In this document: piece by piece, positions 44,801-55,228 of the stretch
How positions within the stretch are numbered: the first letter of the stretch is position 1
Layout: each line of letters begins with the position of its first letter
Assembly: GCA_963817755.1 (NCBI GenBank)
Contig: CAWFPB010000002.1
Span: 62,001-126,000 of the forward strand
DNA: 64,000 nucleotides
Origin: Oleiagrimonas sp963817755
Lineage (GTDB): Bacteria; Pseudomonadota; Gammaproteobacteria; Xanthomonadales; Rhodanobacteraceae
Direction: 5' to 3'
Made by a program: the position numbers and the translations under genes
Notes under the pieces: model-generated
What the model was told of the DNA's origin: nothing
What the model saw: only the letters and a program-made list of their open reading frames with translations
Database searches by the model: none

Positions 44801-45124
44801 GACTTCGCCATCGAGGCCCGGCGCACCGGCCTGAACGCGCACGACGCGATCCGCCGCGCCTGCCTGCTGCGTTTCCGGCCGATCATGATGACCACCTTCG
44901 CGGCCCTGTTCGGCGCCCTGCCGCTGGCCCTGGGCACCGGCATCGGTTCGGAACTGCGCCAGCCGCTGGGCGTATCGATCGTCGGCGGCCTGCTGTTGTC
45001 GCAGCTGGTGACGTTGTACACCACCCCCGTGATCTACCTGTACATGGAGCGGTTCTCCGACTGGGTCGCGGCACGCCGCGGACAGCCGGCGGCCGTCCTG
45101 GCCGACGGACGCGGCACGGCGTAG
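41894..45124 (+). CDS. mdtB: RND efflux pump subunit (MdtB-like)
   Basis: 1076-residue inner-membrane proton-drug antiporter of the HAE1 family. N-terminus FIRRPIATSLLMAALLLLG, proton-relay acidic pair in helix 4 (FVVDDAIVMIEN), two large periplasmic loops (for example PEQDTGMITG) and C-terminal LIGIVKKNAIMMIDFAIEA. GTG 41894 with AGGAA nine bases upstream begins the protein. With the next gene it forms an MdtB/MdtC-type heteromeric pair, known in E. coli to export bile salts, novobiocin and related compounds; substrates here are unproven. Confidence 0.92.
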   Translation: MGFSSIFIRRPIATSLLMAALLLLGILGYRALPVSALPQIDAPTLVVTTQYPGASAQTVATLVTTPLERQLGQISGIQMMSSDSSAGLSTIVLQFTMKRDIDVAAQDVQSALRAARLPGGLPYQPVYNRVNPADAPIMTLVMSSDSLPLREVNNYADSIIAQKLSQVSGVGLVSIAGNVKPAVRVQVNPAQLGNLGLTMEDVRSALTRANVNAAKGTLNGATQTYSIGTNDQLSSAKQYGDVIISYKNGAPVHLRDVATVVNGVENDQLAAWADGKPAVLLDIRRQPGANIIQTVEHIRSILPQLKSVLPAGVHLGVFADRTVTIRASVHDVEFTLMLTVLLVVAVIFVFLRRLWATVIPSVAVPLSLLGTFAVMSFTGLSLDNLSLMALTVATGFVVDDAIVMIENIVRYIEQGKDGPEAAEIGAREIGFTVLSLTVSLIAVFLPLLLMPGVTGRLFHEFAWVLSAAVAISMVISLTLTPMMCAYLLKPDALPEGDDAHERAAKAGKRTLWSRTVDLYARSLDWVFAHQRLTMLVFGISILVTVALYIAIPKGLLPEQDTGMITGVVQADDNIAFKAMEKRTRAVADALQKDPAVTGVAAFIGAGSINPTLNQGQLSIVLKPRGERGSLQDVVARLQQDVADIPGVALYLKPVQDITLDTRVSATEYQYAMSDVDSKELGTYAARMTEAMRQLPELADVDNNLADKGNALRLDIDRDKASRLGVPVQTIDDTLYDAYGQRQISTIFTQLNQYRVVLEVAPKFRNSTDLLNKLTVRSNGSGALTGSNATSYGMVRSANSATATGIGQSNTGIPLGSGSTVPLSSLVSAKVENAPLVISHQNQLPAVTISFNLAPGYSLSQAVEAIHKAEANLDAPASVQAQFIGKAAEFSASLGEEVLLLLAAIVVIYIVLGVLYESYIHPLTIISTLPPAGVGALLALMIFGMSLSVDGIVGIILLIGIVKKNAIMMIDFAIEARRTGLNAHDAIRRACLLRFRPIMMTTFAALFGALPLALGTGIGSELRQPLGVSIVGGLLLSQLVTLYTTPVIYLYMERFSDWVAARRGQPAAVLADGRGTA

Positions 45125-45140
45125 GCGGCGGCGGACCGGC

Positions 45141-48100
45141 ATGAACATCTCCGCGCCCTTCATCCGTCGCCCCATCGGCACTTCGCTGCTGGCGATCGGA
45201 CTGCTGATCGCCGGCATCGTGTGCTACCGGATGCTGGCGATCAGCGCGCTGCCGCAGGTGAACTTCCCGGCCATCTTCGTCACCGCCAGCCAGCCCGGCG
45301 CCGATGCCTCGACCATGGCCACCACGGTGACCTCGCCGCTGGAGCGCTACCTGGGCCAGGTGCCGGGCGTGGACCGCATGCGTTCGCGCAGTTCCGAAGG
45401 CAGCATGTTCATCATCCTGTTCTTCAACAGCGACGTGAACCTGGACCACGCCGCGCAGCAGGTGCAGGCGGCGATCAACGCGGCGCAGCCGAACCTGCCC
45501 TCGGGCCTGAGTTCGCCGCCGGTCTACCGCAAGGCCAACCCCAACGACGATCCGGTGCTGCAGATCGCGCTGACCTCCGACACCGAGCCGCTGTCGGAGC
45601 TGTACAACCGCGCCAACACCCTGCTTTCTCCGCGCCTGAGCCAGCTGCAGGGCGTGGCCAACGTGGACGTGTCCGGCAGCGCGCAGCCGGCGGTGCGGGT
45701 GGACGTGAACCTGCATGCGCTCAATGCCATGGGCCTGTCCTCCAACGACCTGCGCAATGCGCTGACCGCGGCCAACGTGACCGCGCCGCTGGGCTTCCTC
45801 GACAACGGCCAGACCACCATGGCGGTGACCGCCAATGACCAGCTGCACACGGCCAGCGACTTCGCCAACCTGATCGTGGCCGTGCGCAACGGCACGCCGG
45901 TGCGGCTCAAGGACGTGGCGCACGTGTACCAGGGCGCCGAGGACAGCTACCAGGCGGCCTGGTTCAACGGCAAGCCGGCCATCGAGCTGGACCTGTTCAA
46001 GCGTCCCGAAGCCAACGTCATCGACACCGTCGATCGCATCAAGCAGGCCTTGCCGGAGCTGCGCGCACTGCTGCCGCCGGGCACGAAGATGACGCCGTAC
46101 TACGACGGCACGCCGACCATCCGCGACTCGGTCAGCGAGGTGCAGCTGACGCTGCTGATCAGCCTGGGCATGGTGGTGCTGACCATGGCGCTGTTCCTGC
46201 GCCGCCTGGCGCCGACCCTGATTGCGGCCGTTGCGGTGCCGATGTCGCTGGCCGGCGCATTCGTGGTCATGTACCTGCTGGATTTCACGCTGGACAACCT
46301 GTCGTTGCTGGCCCTGGTGATCGCCATCGCCTTCGTGGTCGACGACGCCATCGTGATGATCGAGAACATCATCCGACACGTCGATACCGGCATGCCGACG
46401 CGCGAGGCGGCGTTTGCCGGCGCGCGCGAGATCGGCTTCACCATCGTCTCGATCACGCTGTCGCTGGTGGCGGTGTTCATCCCGCTGATGTTCCTGCCCG
46501 GGTTCCTGAGCACCTTCTTCAACGAGTTCACCGTCACCCTGGTGGCGGCGATCCTGGTTTCGGCGGTGGTCTCGCTGACCCTGACGCCGTCGCTGTGTGC
46601 GGTGTTCCTGCGTCCGGAGGCCGAGCGTGAACCCTCGCGCCTTGGCCGCGCGCTCGATCGCTTCCACGAAGGCATGCTGTCGGTGTACCGGAAGGCGCTG
46701 GACTGGGCGCTGCGCCATCCGGGCAAGATGTCGCTTTCGCCGCTGATCCTGATCGTGGTCACCGTGGTGCTGTTCGGGCGCATCCACGCCGGCCTGTTCC
46801 CGCCCCAGGACACCGGCCTGATCTGGGCCCGTGCGACCGGGGGTGCCACGCTGTCGTTCGCCGACATGAAGGAGCGGGAGAAGCGCATCACGCACATGTT
46901 CCTGTCCGACCCGGCGGTGGAATACGTGGGTGCCCACCTGGGCAGCGGCCGTCGCGGCAGCAGCGGCTGGTTCAGCATCCAGCTCAAGCCGCTGGGTCAC
47001 GGCCGCAAGGTGTCCACGCAGAAGGTGGTGGCGCGCCTGAGCGTCTGGGCCAACAAGTTCCCTGGCCTGGAGGTGCGCCTGCGCGCGCATCAGGACCTGT
47101 GGAGCGGCGGCGGCGGGACCAGCCAGGGCGCGCAGTACAGCGTGGGCCTGAAGGGCGACAACCTGGAAGAGCTGCAGAAGTGGCTGCCGAAGCTGGTCGA
47201 CCAGCTGAAGAAGAACCCGATGTTCCGCGACGTCGGCTCGGACGTGGACGAGTCCGGCCTGCGCCAGAACATCGTCATCGACCGTTCCACCGCCAGCCGC
47301 CTCGGGGTCACCCCGGCGGCGGTCGACGACGCGCTGTACAACGCCTTCGGCCAGCGTCAGGTCTCGACCATCTACGTGGGCACCAACGAGTACCGCGTGG
47401 TGGTCAATGCGCTGCCCAGCCAGACCGAGACGCCGGAGGCGCTGAACCGGATCTACGTGACCACCAGCAGCGGCACGATGATCCCGATCACCGCCATCGC
47501 CAAGCAGGAGCCGGGACTGGCGCCGACCCAGATCAGCCACGAGGACCAGTTCACCACCATGGACCTGAGCTTCAACCTCGCGCCCGGCGTGGGCATGGGC
47601 GCGGGCATGGCCGAGATCGGCAAGACCATCAAGGACATGCGCCTGCCCGGCAGCATCCAGCTCAACCTGGGCGGCAATTTCCGACGCCTGCAGCAGGCCG
47701 GCTCCAGCATGCCGCTGTTGCTGCTGGGGGCGATCCTGGCTGTGTACATCGTGCTGGGCATCCTGTACGAGAACCTGATCCATCCGGTGACCATCCTTTC
47801 CACGCTGCCCTCGGCGGGCACCGGCGCGCTGGCCGCGCTGCTGCTGGTGAACATGGAACTGTCGATCGTGGCGATGATGGCGCTGGTGCTGCTGATCGGC
47901 CTGGTCAAGAAGAACGCGATCATGATGATCGACTTTGCCCTGGAGGCGCAGCGCAAGCGCGGCATGAGCCCGCACGATGCGATCCACGAGGCCTGCGTGG
48001 TGCGCTTCCGGCCGATCATGATGACCACCATGGTGGCGATCCTTGCCGCACTGCCGCTGGCCATCGGCCTGGGCGCCGGCGCCGAGCTGCGTCGCCCGCT

Positions 48101-48269
48101 GGGCGTGGCGGTGATCGGCGGCCTGATCATCTCGCAGAGCCTGACCCTGCTCAGCACCCCGGCCATCTACCTGGTCTTCACCTGCCTGGCCGACCGGGTC
48201 AAGGCGCGCCGGGCGCGGCGCCGTGAACGGCGGCGGCAAAAGCGCATGCAACGCGCGGCTGCGAACTAG
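45141..48269 (+). CDS. mdtC: RND efflux pump subunit (MdtC-like)
   Basis: 1042-residue partner of the preceding pump, beginning MNISAPFIRRPIGTSLLAIG, with the helix-4 FVVDDAIVMIENIIRH pair, FPPQDTGLIWARATGG in the second large loop and LIGLVKKNAIMMIDFALEA near the C-terminus. It ends in a basic tail (RRRERRRQKRMQR). Starts 16 bases after the mdtB-like stop, so it is in the same operon. The 31-base stretch after its stop leads into the first of the 44-base palindromes. Confidence 0.92.
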   Translation: MNISAPFIRRPIGTSLLAIGLLIAGIVCYRMLAISALPQVNFPAIFVTASQPGADASTMATTVTSPLERYLGQVPGVDRMRSRSSEGSMFIILFFNSDVNLDHAAQQVQAAINAAQPNLPSGLSSPPVYRKANPNDDPVLQIALTSDTEPLSELYNRANTLLSPRLSQLQGVANVDVSGSAQPAVRVDVNLHALNAMGLSSNDLRNALTAANVTAPLGFLDNGQTTMAVTANDQLHTASDFANLIVAVRNGTPVRLKDVAHVYQGAEDSYQAAWFNGKPAIELDLFKRPEANVIDTVDRIKQALPELRALLPPGTKMTPYYDGTPTIRDSVSEVQLTLLISLGMVVLTMALFLRRLAPTLIAAVAVPMSLAGAFVVMYLLDFTLDNLSLLALVIAIAFVVDDAIVMIENIIRHVDTGMPTREAAFAGAREIGFTIVSITLSLVAVFIPLMFLPGFLSTFFNEFTVTLVAAILVSAVVSLTLTPSLCAVFLRPEAEREPSRLGRALDRFHEGMLSVYRKALDWALRHPGKMSLSPLILIVVTVVLFGRIHAGLFPPQDTGLIWARATGGATLSFADMKEREKRITHMFLSDPAVEYVGAHLGSGRRGSSGWFSIQLKPLGHGRKVSTQKVVARLSVWANKFPGLEVRLRAHQDLWSGGGGTSQGAQYSVGLKGDNLEELQKWLPKLVDQLKKNPMFRDVGSDVDESGLRQNIVIDRSTASRLGVTPAAVDDALYNAFGQRQVSTIYVGTNEYRVVVNALPSQTETPEALNRIYVTTSSGTMIPITAIAKQEPGLAPTQISHEDQFTTMDLSFNLAPGVGMGAGMAEIGKTIKDMRLPGSIQLNLGGNFRRLQQAGSSMPLLLLGAILAVYIVLGILYENLIHPVTILSTLPSAGTGALAALLLVNMELSIVAMMALVLLIGLVKKNAIMMIDFALEAQRKRGMSPHDAIHEACVVRFRPIMMTTMVAILAALPLAIGLGAGAELRRPLGVAVIGGLIISQSLTLLSTPAIYLVFTCLADRVKARRARRRERRRQKRMQRAAAN

Positions 48270-48300
48270 GGGTAGGGAAGCCACTCGCCTACCTACTAGG

Positions 48301-48344
48301 GGGGACGGAGCACGTTAAGCCGCGGCTTAACGTGCTCCGTCCCC
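48301..48344. repeat. 44-base palindromic element, copy 1
   Basis: Left arm GGGGACGGAGCACGTTAAGC, loop CGCG, right arm exactly complementary; because the loop is self-complementary the whole 44 bases form a perfect palindrome. Intergenic, between mdtC (ends 48269) and icd (starts 48383). Member of a four-copy family in this window. Without a T-run it is not a standard terminator; REP-like miniature element is the best reading. Confidence 0.92.
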
Positions 48345-48382
48345 ATCTGCGACAATGGGCAGATTTCACAGAGATGCCGACC

Positions 48383-50620
<2,238 letters not shown>

Positions 50621-50663
50621 CGCTTGTGCCGATGCCGCACCCGGTGCGGGGAACGTTGCGAAA

Positions 50664-50693
50664 CACGAAGGCCGCCCGCAGGCGGCCTTCGTG
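50664..50693. terminator. Hairpin after icd
   Basis: Perfect 13-base stem CACGAAGGCCGCC / GGCGGCCTTCGTG with loop CGCA, 43 bases after the icd stop, preceded by AAA and with no T-run downstream. Confidence 0.6.
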
Positions 50694-50764
50694 CATGGGG
50701 ACGCCCCGGTCAGCGACGGGCGCGGTCATCGTGCACCGCTGGGGCAGCTGCTGCCACGGAAGGT

Positions 50765-50959
50765 TCAGCGGGCGCAGGCCGGGTCGGAGAGACAGCCGCC
50801 GGTCCGCGGCGCCGCATGCTTGGACGGGACCGGCTTGACTGCCGGTGACCGGGCTTCGCGTTGCGCTCCGCCATCCAGGTTGCGCACCGGCAGGAAATAT
50901 CCGCGCATGACCAGCATGTCGCGGCTGAGAAGGCCCAGCACTCGCATGAAGTCGTTCAT
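50765..50959 (-). CDS. Possible 64-residue protein divergent from a LysR regulator
   Basis: Starts MNDFMRVLGLLSRDMLVMRGYFLPVRNLDG, with a good Shine-Dalgarno (GAGGTGA) ahead of ATG 50959, and ends with two cysteines near the C-terminus (GGCLSDPACAR). The N-terminal 25 residues look amphipathic and membrane-active. It shares a 98-base divergent promoter region with the LysR gene, the classic layout for a LysR target. Not recognised; could be non-coding. Confidence 0.45.
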   Translation of the reverse strand: MNDFMRVLGLLSRDMLVMRGYFLPVRNLDGGAQREARSPAVKPVPSKHAAPRTGGCLSDPACAR

Positions 50960-51031
50960 GATTCACCTCGCTGCATGTTGAGTACAGCGCATGCTAGGTG
51001 GACGTCGGGGAGCAAAAAAGCGAAACTTTGA

Positions 51032-51044
51032 CAAGCCAGGCTTG
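51032..51044. promoter_or_regulatory. Palindrome in the LysR divergent promoter region
   Basis: CAAGCC-A-GGCTTG, a perfect 13-base inverted repeat 13 bases before the LysR start codon. A plausible operator for autoregulation; a TTGACA lies just upstream at 51028-51033 and overlaps its first bases. Confidence 0.4.
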
Positions 51045-51057
51045 AGATATTTTCACG

Positions 51058-51948
51058 ATGTCGCGCATTTCGCTGGATCTGCTCAAGGCGTTCGCGGAGA
51101 TTGCCCGAAGCGGCAACCTGACCCGGGCCGCCGAGACCATGCACGTGACCTCCAGTGCGCTCAGCCATCGCATGCGCCAGCTGGAGGAGCGGTTGGGCGT
51201 GCCGGTCTTCGTGCGCGGGCCGCGCGGCGTGTCGCTCACCGTGGATGGGCAGCGGCTGCTGGATGCGGTACGCGATCCGCTGGCCGAGCTGGATCGCGCC
51301 CTCGGCGATTTCAGTGGCTGCAGGAGCGGGCGCAAGCTGACGCTGAGTACCGTGTCGTTGCTGGCCAACGGCTGGCTGGTGCCGCGCCTGCCCGACTTCG
51401 TGGCCGCACATCCGCAGATCAACCTGAACCTGCACTCCACACCCGCGGTGGTCGATTTCGACCGCGAGCCGATCGATGCCGCCCTGCGCCTGGGGCGTGG
51501 AGGCTGGGACGGCGTGAACAGCGAGCACCTGCTGGACGAGTCGGTCTGCCCGGTGGCCAGCCCGGACCTGGTCCGGCGCATCGGCGGATCGCGCGCCGGC
51601 TTGCTGGAGCGTGCGCCGCTGCTGGGCGACCCCACCGGCCACTGGGATGCCTGGTTCAAGCACCACGGCGGGAACATGCCCGACCGATTCGTGGCCGGCT
51701 TCGACAATTCCGAGGCCCTGCATCACGCGGCGGTGCAGGGGTTGGGGGTGGCGCTGGGGCGCTGCATGATGGCGCAACCGCTGATCGATGCCGGGCGGCT
51801 GGTGCCCTTGTCGCGCAAACGCCTCAAGGCCGGTTTCGGCTACTACCTCGTGTTCCCCGAGCGCAGCCGCGCGCATGCCGGCTTCCAGGCCTTCCGCAGC
51901 TGGCTGTACGCGCAGATCGGCAAGCCGGAGCCGCCGCTGGCCTTGTGA
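51058..51948 (+). CDS. LysR-family transcriptional regulator (GcvA-like)
   Basis: 296 residues: N-terminal winged helix-turn-helix (LLKAFAEIARSGNLTRAAETMHVTSSALSHRMRQLEERLG, shown here in part by NLTRAAETMHVTSSALSHR) and a substrate-binding domain from about residue 90 with DFDREPIDAALRLGRGGW, a segment typical of GcvA/AmpR-like members. The ATG at 51058 fits the family start. Divergent from a small ORF at 50959, its likely target. The ligand is unknown. Confidence 0.9.
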   Translation: MSRISLDLLKAFAEIARSGNLTRAAETMHVTSSALSHRMRQLEERLGVPVFVRGPRGVSLTVDGQRLLDAVRDPLAELDRALGDFSGCRSGRKLTLSTVSLLANGWLVPRLPDFVAAHPQINLNLHSTPAVVDFDREPIDAALRLGRGGWDGVNSEHLLDESVCPVASPDLVRRIGGSRAGLLERAPLLGDPTGHWDAWFKHHGGNMPDRFVAGFDNSEALHHAAVQGLGVALGRCMMAQPLIDAGRLVPLSRKRLKAGFGYYLVFPERSRAHAGFQAFRSWLYAQIGKPEPPLAL

Positions 51949-52061
51949 ACGACGGGTGACTTGTCGCACTTGCCATTGCGCCGCCGATCCCTTGAAATGC
52001 CCATGCCGCGCCCGGCGCGGATCATCCATGCCTATTCCATATCATCAATAAGGGAAGTCCT

Positions 52062-52727
52062 ATGTCCTCGACCGCCGTCCTCATCGACGGGGCGTTCTTT
52101 CTCGCCCGTTTCCGCAAGGTCTACAGCGACCGCGACGCCAACGATCCGCGCGTGGTGGCCAAGACCGCCTTCACCATGGCCATCGAGCACATCCGCGCGC
52201 TGGACCGGCCCAAGGATGCGCTGTACCGCATCTTCTTCTACGACTGCGAACCGCTGGACAAGGTGTTCAAGCGCCCGATCAGCGGGGACGACATCGATTT
52301 CGGCGACAGCAACATGGCGCATTTCCGCTGGGACCTGCAAGACAACCTGCGCCGCCAGCGCAAGATGGCGTTGCGCCTGGGCCGGCTCAGCGACCGCGGC
52401 GGCGAATGGCAGCTCAAGCGCGCCACCGTGCAGGCGCTTCGCGAGGGCTCGTTGCAGTGGGCGGACCTGCGCGACGATCACTTCGAGCTGGACATGCGCC
52501 AGACCCAGGTCGACGTGAAGATCGGCATCGACATCGCCTCGATGGCCTTCAAGCGCCAGGTCGACCAGATCGTACTGGTGGCCGGCGATTCGGACTTCAT
52601 CCCCGCCGCCAAGCTGGCGCGCCGCGAAGGCATCGACTTCATCCTGGACCCGATGTGGCAGGGAATTGCGGCCGAGCTGAACGAACATGTCGACGGGCTT
52701 CAGTCGGTCTGTCCGCGTCCGTACTGA
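52062..52727 (+). CDS. NYN-domain (LabA/DUF88-like) protein
   Basis: 221-residue protein with the PIN-like NYN nuclease fold. Acidic metal-site residues appear in AVLIDGAFFL, TQVDVKIGIDIA and LVAGDSDFIPAAKLARREG; the C-terminal FILDPMW segment is usual for the larger bacterial subgroup. Members are probable RNases, mostly uncharacterised, some found in defence contexts. ATG 52062 has AAGGGAAG upstream. No partner gene is obvious: LysR precedes and a lipoprotein methyltransferase follows, each with its own ribosome-binding site. Confidence 0.85.
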   Translation: MSSTAVLIDGAFFLARFRKVYSDRDANDPRVVAKTAFTMAIEHIRALDRPKDALYRIFFYDCEPLDKVFKRPISGDDIDFGDSNMAHFRWDLQDNLRRQRKMALRLGRLSDRGGEWQLKRATVQALREGSLQWADLRDDHFELDMRQTQVDVKIGIDIASMAFKRQVDQIVLVAGDSDFIPAAKLARREGIDFILDPMWQGIAAELNEHVDGLQSVCPRPY

Positions 52728-52821
52728 ATCCATCCGTCGCGCGACAAGCGTACAAGACCCGCGTGGTAACCTGCCCGGGATTCCGGGGGGGTGGATGTCG
52801 ACCTTTTCGAGGGATACGACC

Positions 52822-53775
52822 ATGAAGCAATGCCTGGTTCTGGCGCTGGCGACCCTGCTGGCGGCCTGCAGTTCTTCATCGCAGCACCAGTCGCCGGCCG
52901 CCACGGCCGCGAGCGCCGCGCCGCCCGCCGCAGCGGGCACGACCGGCCACACAGCCACAGCCGAGGACCAGCCCGACCAAGTGGTGCCGCCGGTTTCGGC
53001 CAGCCAGATGTCGGCCCAGCGCATCGAGGCGGCCATCAAGGGGTCCTGGCGGCCCGCGTCCGACATCGCGCGCGACCCATACCGTCATCCGCTGAAGACG
53101 CTGCAGTTCTTCGGTATCCGCCCGGACATGAAGGTGATCGAGATCACCCCGGGCGGCGGTTGGTACGCGCGCATCCTGGCGCCGCTTCTGCGCGAGAACG
53201 GCAAGTACATCGCCGCCGAATTCGCGCCGACGATGGACAAGGAGGCGAAGGCCGACGACAGCCGCCTGAGAAAGCTCTTTGCTTCCGACCCGAAGGTGTT
53301 CGGCAAAGCGCGCATCGTGACGATGGATGCACGGCACCCGGTATTGGGCACGTCCGGGTCGGCCGACATGGTGCTGACCTTCCGCAACGTGCACAACTGG
53401 GTGCAGGCCGGCACCGCCCCGGCGATGTTCCAGGCGTTCTACCAGGTGCTCAAGCCCGGCGGCGTGCTCGGCGTGGTGGATCATCGCGCGGCTTCCGGAA
53501 CCGCACTGGACGCGGTCAAGGGCAGCGGCTACCTGCCGCAGGCCTACGTGATCAAGCTGGCCAGGGCGGCCGGCTTCATCCTGAAGGCCAAGAGCGATGT
53601 CAACGCCAACCCCCGCGACATGCGCGATTATCCCAAGGGCGTGTGGACGCTGCCGCCGACCCTGGCGCTGGGCGACAAGGACAAGGCGAAGTACCAGGCC
53701 ATCGGCGAGTCCGACCGCATGACGCTGCGCTTCGTGAAGCCGGCCAGCAACAACAACGGGGACGGAGCACGTTAA
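52822..53775 (+). CDS. Lipoprotein with a class I SAM methyltransferase-like domain
   Basis: 317 residues: lipoprotein signal (MKQCLVLALATLLAAC, Cys 16), a Ser/Ala-rich linker, then a Rossmann methyltransferase fold with VIEITPGGGWYARILAP as motif I, VTMDARHPV, and DMVLTFRNVHNW. The fold is normally cytoplasmic but this protein is predicted to be exported and lipidated, so SAM dependence outside the cell is doubtful; such exported members are nevertheless widespread in proteobacteria. ATG 52822 has GAGGGA upstream. The last codons (GDGAR, TAA) are supplied by palindromic element copy 2. Confidence 0.8.
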   Translation: MKQCLVLALATLLAACSSSSQHQSPAATAASAAPPAAAGTTGHTATAEDQPDQVVPPVSASQMSAQRIEAAIKGSWRPASDIARDPYRHPLKTLQFFGIRPDMKVIEITPGGGWYARILAPLLRENGKYIAAEFAPTMDKEAKADDSRLRKLFASDPKVFGKARIVTMDARHPVLGTSGSADMVLTFRNVHNWVQAGTAPAMFQAFYQVLKPGGVLGVVDHRAASGTALDAVKGSGYLPQAYVIKLARAAGFILKAKSDVNANPRDMRDYPKGVWTLPPTLALGDKDKAKYQAIGESDRMTLRFVKPASNNNGDGAR

Positions 53776-53801
53776 GCAGCGGCTTAACGTGCTCCGTCCC
53801 C
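53758..53801. repeat. 44-base palindromic element, copy 2
   Basis: Arms identical to copy 1 (GGGGACGGAGCACGTTAAGC and its complement) around loop AGCG. The TAA in its left arm is the stop codon of the methyltransferase lipoprotein gene, and its right end lies 10 bases before the rluE ATG, where a Shine-Dalgarno would be expected. Confidence 0.92.
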
Positions 53802-53811
53802 ACCTGCATAG

Positions 53812-54361
53812 ATGCTCATCGCCTTCAACAAGCCGTACGGCGTGCTTTGCCAGTTCACCGACCGCGAAGGCCGTTCGACCCTGGCCGACTACATCGACCG
53901 CAAGGGCGTATACGCGGCCGGGCGCCTGGACCGCGACAGCGAGGGTCTGCTGCTGCTGACCGACGACGGCGCCCTGGCGCATCGCCTCACCGATCCGCGC
54001 CACAAGCAGCCCAAGACCTACCGGGTGCAGGTCGAGGGCACGCCGACGGCCGCGGCGCTGGACCGGCTGGCCAAGGGCGTGAAGCTCAAGGACGGCATCG
54101 ACGCGCCCGGCGCAGGTCGAGCTGCTGGCGACAGCCCCGGGCTGGCTGTGGCCGCGCGATCCGCCGGTGCGCTTCCGCAAGCACATCCCCACCGCCTGGC
54201 TGGAGCTGACGATCCGCGAGGGCCGCAATCGCCAGGTGCGCCGCATGACGGCCGCCGTCGGCTTCCCGACGCTTCGGCTGGTGCGCGTGCGCGTGGGGGA
54301 CGTCGAATTGGGCACGCTCCAGCCCGGCGAATGGGTCGTGGCAGGGGACGGAGCAGGTTAA
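53812..54361 (+). pseudogene. rluE: 23S rRNA pseudouridine synthase RluE type, with a one-base frameshift
   Basis: Family that isomerises uridine in the peptidyl-transferase region of 23S rRNA (RluE, position 2457 in E. coli). The first frame has MLIAFNKPYGVLCQF and the catalytic-Asp motif AGRLDRDSEGLLLLT. An extra G at 54109-54110 (CCCGGCGCAG where CCCGCGCAG is expected) shifts the frame. The second frame carries PRDPPVRFRKHIPTAWLELTI and EGRNRQVRRMTAAVG to a TAA at 54361. Deleting one base restores a normal 182-residue enzyme. The final residues GDGAG and the stop come from palindromic element copy 3. No Shine-Dalgarno is visible; element copy 2 occupies that place. Confidence 0.87.
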
Positions 54362-54387
54362 GCAGCTGCTTAACCTGCTCCGTCCCC
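54344..54387. repeat. 44-base palindromic element, copy 3
   Basis: Arm GGGGACGGAGCAGGTTAAGC with loop AGCT; position 13 of the arm is G instead of C and the opposite arm has the matching change, so pairing is kept. It sits between the convergent rluE and tatD genes and provides the TAA stop of both, one on each strand. Confidence 0.92.
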
Positions 54388-55189
54388 ATGGTCCACGCCT
54401 TGCGGCAGGTTGAAGAAGGCAGTGGCAGTCGCGCTGGTATGCCGGGCCGTGGTTTCCACGTCCTCGCCGCGGTCGCGCGCCAGTTCCTCGCAGATGTGTT
54501 TCAGGTACATCGGTTCGTTGCGTCGGTGCGAGGGCTTCGGGCCGCACCGTGCGCGGCAGCAGGTAGGGCGAATCGGTCTCGATCATCAGCCGGCCGGCGG
54601 GGATCTCGCGCACGAATTCGCGCAGGTGCAGGCCGCGGCGCTCGTCGCACAGCCAGCCGGTGATGCCGATGTGGCAGTCCAGGTCCAGGTAGTGGAACAG
54701 CGCCTCGCGGGTGTCGGTGAAGCAGTGCACCACGGCAGAAGGCAGGGCATCGCGGAAGGATTTCAGCAGTGCCAGGAAATCATCGTGTGCGTCGCGCTGG
54801 TGCAGGAATACCGGCATGTTCGCCTCGGCCGCGATGGTCAGCTGCTTCTCGAACACGCGCAGCTGCACCTCGCGTGGCGAGTAGTTGCGGTGGTAGTCCA
54901 GGCCCATCTCGCCGACCGCCCGCACTTCCGGTTCGGCGGCCAGGCGGCGCAGCAGGGCATCGGTGTCGGCGTCGTAGTCGATGGCGTGGTGCGGGTGCAC
55001 CCCGGCGGTGGCGAACAGCACGCCCGGATGCGCACGCGCCAGCGCCAGCGCCGCCTCGCTGTCCTCGCGGCTGGCGCCGGTGACGACCATCTGCGAAACG
55101 TCATGGGCGCGGGCGCGCTCGAGCACGGCGTCGAAGTCGTGGGCGAAGGAGTCGTGGGTCAGGTTGGCGCCGATGTCGATCAGGTGCAT
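54370..55189 (-). pseudogene. tatD: TatD-family metal-dependent hydrolase with a one-base frameshift
   Basis: TatD-type DNase/hydrolase. The main frame starts MHLIDIGANLTHDSF and contains AVGEMGLDYHRNYSP, PVFLHQRDAHDDF, AVVHCFTDTREAL and MIETDSPYLLPRTVRP. At 54538 one extra base shifts the frame within the conserved PKPSHRRNEP motif. The restored frame reads RRNEPMYLKHICEELARDRGED onward to FFNLPQGVDHGDGAG and a TAA inside palindromic element copy 3. With one base removed the product is 272 residues, normal length. Left as is, translation continues out of frame and the C-terminal 55 residues, including part of the active-site region, are lost. Confidence 0.87.
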
Positions 55190-55228
55190 GGGTTTTGGGT
55201 CGTGCAAAAAGGCGCATTGTAAGTTGCA

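Noticed and set aside
40610..45217. A 1535-residue minus-strand open frame opposite the mdtA and mdtB genes
   Set aside because: It is the antisense of two clearly conserved RND proteins and reads as His/Arg/Gln-rich low-complexity sequence, a common artefact of high-GC third positions.
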